In this document: positions 14,135 to 17,364 of the stretch, in pieces
How positions within the stretch are numbered: the first letter of the stretch is position 1
How the letters are laid out: every line of letters starts with the position of its first letter
Source: Chloroflexota bacterium
Lineage (GTDB): Bacteria > Chloroflexota > Anaerolineae > Anaerolineales > Villigracilaceae
Length of the DNA stretch: 17,364 bases
Assembly: GCA_016875755.1 (NCBI GenBank)
Contig: VGOX01000011.1
Location: 1 to 17,364, forward strand
Direction: 5' to 3'
Notes under the pieces: generated by a model
Databases searched by the model: none
What the model was told of the DNA's origin: nothing
What the model saw: the letters and a program-made list of their open reading frames with translations, nothing else
Translations under genes and position numbers: made by a program

Positions 14135-15043
14135 ATGACACCCAGCCTGCAAGCCCGCTTTTGGAAGATCGCCTTGCGCATTATGTTCCGAAAATATTTG
14201 AGCATTGCAGAACACCGCGCTCGTGGCGAACAGATCGCCCGCCTTTCGGGGAACATTCCCAAAGACATCACTGTGGAGCGGGTCGATCTCAACGGTTTCC
14301 CTGCGGCAAGGATAATGTCAGCCAACGCAGACTCAAAGAAGGTCATCCTACATCTGCACGGCGGCGGATACGTCACTGGCGGGAGCGCTTCGCACTTGAT
14401 GATGTGCATTCCCATGGCACAGACCTTGAAAATGAACATGCTGCTGCCCGATTACCGTCTTGCGCCACAACACCCTTTCCCTGCCGCATTGGATGATGCG
14501 CTGAAGGTATATCGCTGGCTGTTGTCACAGGGACATCAGGCAAAAGACATCATTATTTCAGGTGACTCAGCGGGCGGCGGATTGGCGCTTGCAACCGTCC
14601 TTTCCCTGAGGGATGGCGGCGAGCCCCTGCCTGCGGCTGTGATCTGCTTCTCCCCGTGGGCAGATCTGACCCATGCTGGGGCAAGTCACACGTCAAATGC
14701 GAAGCGTGATGTTGTGCTGACCACTGCCTTATTAAAAGAGTGGGCGCTGGCATATACAGACGAAAACAATTTACACAATCCACTTGTATCACCCCTCCAT
14801 GCTGAGTTTCACAACTTCCCACCCCTGTTCATCCAAGTGGATGACAGCGAGATCCTGCTGGATGACGCGCAGACGCTGGCAGGCAAAGCCCATGCACATG
14901 GCGCCAAGGTTGTCCTCAAAACCTGGAGCGGACTGTGGCATGTCTGGCACGCACTGGGAAGCGCGATCCCTGAAACACAAAAAGCTTTCGAAGAGATCAA
15001 GCAGTTTTTAGATATACACCTGAAAGAAGAGCAGGCAGTATGA
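14135..15043 (+). CDS. Alpha/beta hydrolase, hormone-sensitive-lipase family (esterase), 302 aa
   Basis: A carboxylesterase of the HSL (bacterial family IV) group that cleaves short- to medium-chain esters. Oxyanion-hole motif HGGG (75-78), nucleophile S145 in GDSAGG, an acidic patch VDDSEILLDD (235-244) holding the catalytic acid, and H269 in LWHVW as the likely catalytic histidine. No signal peptide is seen, so it is cytoplasmic. Length is normal. The ribosome-binding site is weak (GAGG 12 bases upstream). The last codons overlap the next gene by four bases (ATGA), so the two are translationally coupled. The natural substrate is not deducible. Confidence 0.94.
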   Translation: MTPSLQARFWKIALRIMFRKYLSIAEHRARGEQIARLSGNIPKDITVERVDLNGFPAARIMSANADSKKVILHLHGGGYVTGGSASHLMMCIPMAQTLKMNMLLPDYRLAPQHPFPAALDDALKVYRWLLSQGHQAKDIIISGDSAGGGLALATVLSLRDGGEPLPAAVICFSPWADLTHAGASHTSNAKRDVVLTTALLKEWALAYTDENNLHNPLVSPLHAEFHNFPPLFIQVDDSEILLDDAQTLAGKAHAHGAKVVLKTWSGLWHVWHALGSAIPETQKAFEEIKQFLDIHLKEEQAV

Positions 15044-15375
15044 ACGACTTTACCGATGTCAAACTGGAAATCTTCATCCCACAGGGACACGTGGAAAAGG
15101 TCCGTGATGCGCTGGTGGAGGCAGGCGTAGGTGTGATCGGAAATTACGATCACTGCTTCGCCATTTCACAAGTGCAGGGATCGTTCCGCCCGCTGGAAGG
15201 AGCCAATCTTTTCGATGGAAAAGTAGGTACGATCAGCATCACGGTAGAGTACAAGCTTGAAGTGAATTGCAGGCGCGAGGTAGTGAAAGAAGCGATTGCC
15301 GCGGTGCGGCGTTCCCATCCCTATGAAGAGCCGTTGATCAACATCATCCCGCTTGGGAATCATTTATTCGGATAA
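15040..15375 (+). CDS. Stand-alone NIF3 insert-domain protein (YqfO/CutA-like fold), 111 aa
   Basis: The sequence KLEIFIPQGHVEKVRDALVEAG, IGNYDHC, GSFRPLEGA, and SHPYEEPLINI matches the PII/CutA-like domain found inside Bacillus YqfO-type NIF3 proteins. Here it is encoded alone, without the flanking NIF3 metal-binding halves. Such single-domain proteins occur in many bacteria; no reaction is established, and roles in small-molecule or metal binding are suggested. The ATG overlaps the esterase stop (ATGA at 15040-15043), implying coupled expression. pyrB follows after 43 bases with its own ribosome-binding site. Confidence 0.88.
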   Translation: MNDFTDVKLEIFIPQGHVEKVRDALVEAGVGVIGNYDHCFAISQVQGSFRPLEGANLFDGKVGTISITVEYKLEVNCRREVVKEAIAAVRRSHPYEEPLINIIPLGNHLFG

Positions 15376-15418
15376 TCGTCCAAAGGACTATCAAATCAAT
15401 TATTAGGAGACGAAACAA

Positions 15419-16402
15419 ATGCCAACTCAATCCCAATCCCGTTATTTGCCTTTCGGCGAAAATAAGAATGCGCCGTGGTACGGCAAGGATATTCTTTCCG
15501 TCAAACAATTCAGCCGCGATGATCTGGACTATGTCTTCGGTGTGGCGCATGAGATGCGCGGCATGGTCGAGCGTGTCGGGACCTTTGACCTGCTGAAAGG
15601 GAAAATTCTCGCCAACCTGTTCTATGAACCGTCCACCAGAACATCGTCCTCGTTCATTGCGGCGATGGAGCGCCTCGGCGGCAGCGTGATCTCGATCAAT
15701 GAGGTCAAGTATTCGTCTGTGTCGAAAGGCGAGAGCCTGCCAGATACCATCCGCACGCTCGAATGTTACGCAGATGTGATGGTGTTGCGCCACCCAGAAA
15801 CAGGCTCGGCGGCGATCGCGGCGAAGGCGGCGCGCAAACCTGTCATCAACGCAGGTGACGGTGTGGGCGAACATCCCACACAAGCCTTGCTCGACGCGTT
15901 CACCATCTTCGAAGAACTCGGTGTGGGGCGCATTGACGGTCTGACCATCACCATGCTCGGTGACCTGAAATACGGACGTACCGTCCACTCCCTGGCGCGT
16001 CTGCTATCGATGTACGATGTAAAGTTGAATTACGTCTCGCCTGATATTTTGAAGATGCCCAAAGAAGTCATGGACGAAGTCGCAGAGAAGGGCATCCCGC
16101 AAAAGGAATATGGCAGCCTCGAAGAAGTGCTCCCCGAAACCGACGTGCTGTATGTGACCCGCGTCCAGAAGGAACGTTTTGAAGATCCCGCTGATTACGA
16201 AAAAGTGAAAGGCGCGTACGTCATCGATCCACAGATCATGAAAGCCGCCAAACAGGAAATGATCGTCATGCACCCGCTGCCGCGCGTGACCGAGATCAGC
16301 ATGGACTTCGACGACGACCCGCGCGCCGCCTACTTCCGCCAGATGGAGTACGGTTTGTATGTCCGCATGGCGTTGCTGGCGATGGTGCTGGGGAAGGCAT
16401 AG
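15419..16402 (+). CDS. pyrB: Aspartate carbamoyltransferase catalytic chain
   Basis: Condenses carbamoyl phosphate with L-aspartate to N-carbamoylaspartate, the committed step of pyrimidine synthesis. Carbamoyl-phosphate site FYEPSTRTSSSF (68-79), mobile loop SSVSKGES (98-105), GEHPTQALLD (149-158), DLKYGRTVHS, and the C-terminal MHPLPR with aspartate-binding context are all intact. Length 327 is slightly longer than the Escherichia coli chain because of an N-terminal extension of about 20 residues. TTAGGAG precedes the ATG with good spacing. No pyrI regulatory chain, other pyr gene or PyrR/UMP attenuator is visible nearby. It may be co-transcribed with the esterase and NIF3-domain genes. Confidence 0.98.
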   Translation: MPTQSQSRYLPFGENKNAPWYGKDILSVKQFSRDDLDYVFGVAHEMRGMVERVGTFDLLKGKILANLFYEPSTRTSSSFIAAMERLGGSVISINEVKYSSVSKGESLPDTIRTLECYADVMVLRHPETGSAAIAAKAARKPVINAGDGVGEHPTQALLDAFTIFEELGVGRIDGLTITMLGDLKYGRTVHSLARLLSMYDVKLNYVSPDILKMPKEVMDEVAEKGIPQKEYGSLEEVLPETDVLYVTRVQKERFEDPADYEKVKGAYVIDPQIMKAAKQEMIVMHPLPRVTEISMDFDDDPRAAYFRQMEYGLYVRMALLAMVLGKA

Positions 16403-16407
16403 GGGAA

Positions 16408-16498
16408 GTAATAAGTAACAAGTGCTGAGTAAAGGGAAAAAGAAACGAGTTGTGAAAAAATCCTCACAACTTGTTTCTCATTTCTTGTACCTCGTTAT
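16408..16498. repeat. Heptamer array of a third type (GTAATAA / TTGTTTC), inverted around a hairpin
   Basis: The left arm has 7-mers GTAATAA, GTAACAA, GTGCTGA, GTAAAGG (16408-16435). The right arm has TTGTTTC, TCATTTC, TTGTACC, TCGTTAT (16471-16498), close to the complement. The arms flank the terminator stem, so the entire pyrB-dck spacer is made of heptamer repeat. Confidence 0.7.
16441..16478. terminator. Terminator shared by pyrB and the dck-like gene
   Basis: A 15-bp stem (16441-16455 with 16464-16478, one G-T wobble) lies between the convergent stops of pyrB and the kinase gene. On the minus strand it is followed by TTTTTCCC, making a good intrinsic terminator for the kinase; the plus-strand tail (TCATTTCTTG) is weaker. 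Confidence 0.7.
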
Positions 16499-16499
16499 T

Positions 16500-17165
16500 C
16501 TAATCCTCTGCTGCTCTTGCCACTTCTTCGGGTTCAAAAACAACTTCTTCTTTTCCCATCAACTTCGCTTCGATCTTCGAAACGATCAGGCGCAGGTGAC
16601 CATTGTGAGCCACATAGTCCAGATCATCCGCAGGGACGGCGAGCACGGGGCAAAGCGTGAAGTTTTCGATCCAGCCTTCGTATAGGCCGTTGAGGTTTTG
16701 CAGGTATTCAGGCGTGATCGTGCGCTCGTAATCACGTCCGCGCTGACTGATGCGGTTCATGAGCGTATCCACCGAAGCACGCAGGTAGATGACCAAATCA
16801 GGTGGCGGCAAAAACTGCACAGCCGTCTCATACAACTCACGATAGGTCTGATAATCGCGGTCGGTCATATTGCCCTGCTGATATAGGTTTTGGGCAAAAA
16901 TCTCTGCATCTTCATACACACTGCGGTCTTGAATGACAGAATTCGGGTGGGAAGCGAGGTTGAAATGTGAGCGCAAACGGTGCGTCAAAAAGAAGACCTG
17001 CGAATGGAACGCCCATGCAGACATGTTCTGATAAAAATCGGCAAGGTAGGGGTTTTGCGTAACTGGCTCGTAGAACGGGTCCCAAGCCATCTGGTCACAT
17101 AACATCTTAACCAGGGTGGATTTCCCCACACCGATATTTCCCGCAATTGCCACAAATCGTTTCAT
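16500..17165 (-). CDS. dck: Deoxynucleoside kinase, deoxyadenosine/deoxycytidine-kinase-like, 221 aa
   Basis: Salvage kinase that phosphorylates deoxyadenosine and/or deoxycytidine. P-loop GNIGVGKS (9-16), EPVTQNPYLADFY (33-45), canonical DRS (80-82) in IQDRSVYEDAEIFAQNLY, and the lid segment RISQRGRDYERTITPEYL. The DRSxYED-IFA pattern fits the Bacillus Dck branch as I recall it and differs from the DYT form in the first kinase (12312-12944), so the two are likely complementary in substrate range. GAGGG precedes the ATG. It is probably monocistronic, with the terminator at 16441-16478. Confidence 0.92.
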   Translation of the reverse strand: MKRFVAIAGNIGVGKSTLVKMLCDQMAWDPFYEPVTQNPYLADFYQNMSAWAFHSQVFFLTHRLRSHFNLASHPNSVIQDRSVYEDAEIFAQNLYQQGNMTDRDYQTYRELYETAVQFLPPPDLVIYLRASVDTLMNRISQRGRDYERTITPEYLQNLNGLYEGWIENFTLCPVLAVPADDLDYVAHNGHLRLIVSKIEAKLMGKEEVVFEPEEVARAAED

Positions 17166-17233
17166 AAATTAAGCCCTCAGAGTTTTTTTCTATCTTACCA
17201 CTTGGGCGAAAAAAGGCACGGACTTTTAAGAAT

Positions 17234-17249
17234 AGGACTTACGCAAAAG
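17234..17249 (-). mobile_element. Probable insertion-sequence end
   Basis: AGGACTTACGCAAAAG overlaps the stop codon of the partial transposase-like gene. GGACTTACGCA resembles terminal repeats I associate with IS elements in environmental bacteria. The other end is outside the window, so this cannot be verified here. An imperfect echo (GACTTTT at 17221, AAAAGTC at 17245) forms a small inverted repeat. Confidence 0.45.
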
Positions 17250-17364
17250 TCATTTGAATAGCAGGCGATTTGAGTTGTTGACGCAAATAGTCGGACAGCA
17301 AATCATGTTTGAGGCGGTAAACAGTCTGTTGGGTCTCATTGGCAACCTGTTTGAGGCGAACCCA
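17239..17364 (-). CDS. C-terminal 41 residues of a probable transposase, cut by the window edge
   Basis: An open minus-strand frame runs from the window edge to TAA at 17239-17241. It ends with a basic, helical tail containing NETQQTVYRLKHDLLSDYL and SPAIQMTFA. The composition, the stop codon embedded in a GGACTTACGCA terminal-repeat-like sequence, and the position next to an AT-rich gap suggest a transposase tail. The family cannot be named from 41 residues. Confidence 0.5.
   Translation of the reverse strand, partial: WVRLKQVANETQQTVYRLKHDLLSDYLRQQLKSPAIQMTFA

Noticed and set aside
15376..15418. Pyrimidine-responsive attenuator before pyrB
   Set aside because: Only 43 bases separate the genes, with no hairpin, T tract or PyrR-type sequence visible.

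Overview
The window reads as a chromosomal segment of a moderately GC-rich bacterium. It is most likely a Chloroflexota member of the Anaerolineae type. That assignment is an inference from protein style, from dense 7-bp tandem repeats, and from TATAAT boxes sitting directly against start codons; no rRNA or other marker gene is present. Both window ends carry mobile-element pieces: a group II intron 5' end at the left and the C-terminus of a probable transposase at the right.

Layout. Minus strand 1-2920: group II intron start (1-92), placed just after an intrinsic terminator (93-126), then an 80-residue unknown protein and mutS2. Plus strand 2980-9688: SDR oxidoreductase, membrane-anchored sulfatase, SulP-STAS-cyclic-nucleotide-domain anion transporter (with an in-frame TAG near its apparent start), HAD-like phosphatase, acetolactate decarboxylase, and a small SHOCT membrane protein. 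Minus strand 9672-12251: two GT-B glycosyltransferases flanking an NTF2-like protein. Plus strand 12312-16402: deoxyguanosine-kinase-like protein, nucleotidyltransferase-fold protein, a possible short leaderless transcript ending in a strong terminator, HSL-type esterase, stand-alone NIF3 insert-domain protein, and pyrB. Minus strand 16500-17165: a second deoxynucleoside kinase (dCK/dAK type).

Functional picture. The genes are mostly housekeeping and accessory metabolism: nucleotide supply (two salvage kinases plus aspartate carbamoyltransferase), DNA maintenance or ribosome rescue (MutS2), sugar transfer, sulfate-ester hydrolysis next to an anion transporter, and acetoin-pathway decarboxylation. 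I see no defence island, CRISPR array, tRNA or rRNA.

The most distinctive structure is a set of heptanucleotide tandem arrays. They occur between genes, at start and stop codons, and inside coding sequence, where they fall in predicted interdomain linkers of MutS2 and of one glycosyltransferase. No intergenic stretch exceeds 300 bases.
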